A stretch of DNA of 64,000 nucleotides, taken from Pararhodobacter sp. (GTDB taxonomy: Bacteria; Pseudomonadota; Alphaproteobacteria; Rhodobacterales; Rhodobacteraceae). Location of the stretch: positions 1 to 64,000 of the forward strand of contig JAFIEK010000016.1 in the NCBI GenBank assembly GCA_020832545.1, read 5' to 3'. A program made the translations under genes and the position numbers. This document shows, one piece after another, positions 63,891 to 64,000 of the stretch. Under the pieces are notes generated by a model. That model was not told where the DNA came from. It saw only the letters and a list, made by a program, of their open reading frames with translations, and made no database searches. Every line of letters begins with the position of its first letter. The stretch's first letter is position 1.

Positions 63891-64000
63891 ATGGCCGAAA
63901 TCGCAGTGATGGGGGCGGGGGTTCTCGGGCTGAGCGCGGCTTTTTCGCTGGCACGACGCGGCGCGAGGGTGGTGGTGATCGAGCGCGATCATGTCGGTGC
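63891..64000 (+). CDS. FAD-dependent oxidoreductase, N-terminal fragment
   Basis: Starts MAEIAVMGAGVLGLSAAFSL, a Rossmann dinucleotide motif with GxGxxG-like spacing, and continues VVVIERDHVG before the window ends, so the product is incomplete here. The start lies 56 bp from mnmD in divergent orientation. It could be the MnmC(o)-type partner of mnmD or an unrelated DadA/ThiO-like enzyme; the visible 36 residues cannot tell. Confidence 0.75.
   Translation, partial: MAEIAVMGAGVLGLSAAFSLARRGARVVVIERDHVG

Overview
This window is a gene-dense (about 60 protein genes), high-GC chromosomal segment of an alphaproteobacterium, almost certainly of the family Rhodobacteraceae. The indicators are the rnhB-ccrM pair with clustered GANTC sites, an F0 operon atpI-atpB-atpE-atpF'-atpF separate from F1 genes, an exosortase E/VPEID-CTERM pair, an ALDH16-deoC pair, a serC-serA operon with an alphaproteobacterial-type leader, mutY beside dciA-dsbA, and a rhodobacteral order of flagellar genes. 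Nothing in it looks like a prophage, an integrated plasmid or a CRISPR locus. It reads as core chromosome with scattered accessory genes. The genus cannot be fixed from the sequence.

Layout. 1-5.7 kb: EF-hand protein, DMT exporter, amine-oxidase-like flavoprotein, DNA polymerase IV, TauE/SafE exporter and FAH-fold hydrolase. 6.0-10.8 kb: an RND efflux pump (adaptor plus permease) divergent from a TetR repressor, with a near-perfect palindromic operator between them. 10.9-14.7 kb: cobalamin-dependent methionine synthase split into two overlapping genes, behind a strong hairpin that would bury the ribosome binding site. 14.8-16.6 kb: exosortase E/protease fusion convergent with a 75-residue VPEID-CTERM substrate. 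16.8-19.3 kb: coupled DUF2259 and membrane protein genes. 19.5-22.7 kb: deoC and a two-domain ALDH16-type aldehyde dehydrogenase. 23-26.7 kb: Fe(III) ABC importer. 26.7-28.4 kb: lytic transglycosylase lipoprotein and an ArsR regulator. 28.6-31.2 kb: ATP synthase F0 operon with a readable promoter and terminator. 31.3-33 kb: SbtA/SbtB bicarbonate transport pair and a DUF2853 gene. 33.2-39.3 kb: AlkB hydroxylase, MutY, DciA, DsbA-like protein, CaiB-type CoA transferase and a cytochrome c/beta-propeller fusion. 39.4-42.2 kb: decayed chromate transporter, thiD under a TPP riboswitch, MFS transporter. 42.4-45.1 kb: Ada-like repair regulator, OmpA lipoprotein, GntR regulator. 45.2-49.1 kb: CcrM, RNase HII and three poorly known envelope or regulatory proteins. 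49.2-53 kb: serB divergent from serC-serA. 53-59.7 kb: phosphoesterase, then motB-flgE-flgK-flgL-flgI. 59.7-64 kb: GMC oxidoreductase, a small secreted protein, the mnmD-DMT-phosphatase operon and the start of a divergent flavoprotein.

The best leads are regulatory or small-scale. They are the TPP riboswitch with a possible leader ORF, the hairpin before the split methionine synthase, GANTC sites inside the ccrM promoter, three copies of a roughly 70-bp intergenic repeat (one supplying the C terminus of an ArsR protein), the exosortase E/VPEID pair, a four-fold cysteine-repeat protein, and a membrane-anchored winged-helix protein. None is proven here to be a wholly new system. Most gene calls rest on motif recognition by eye, and no database search was run.
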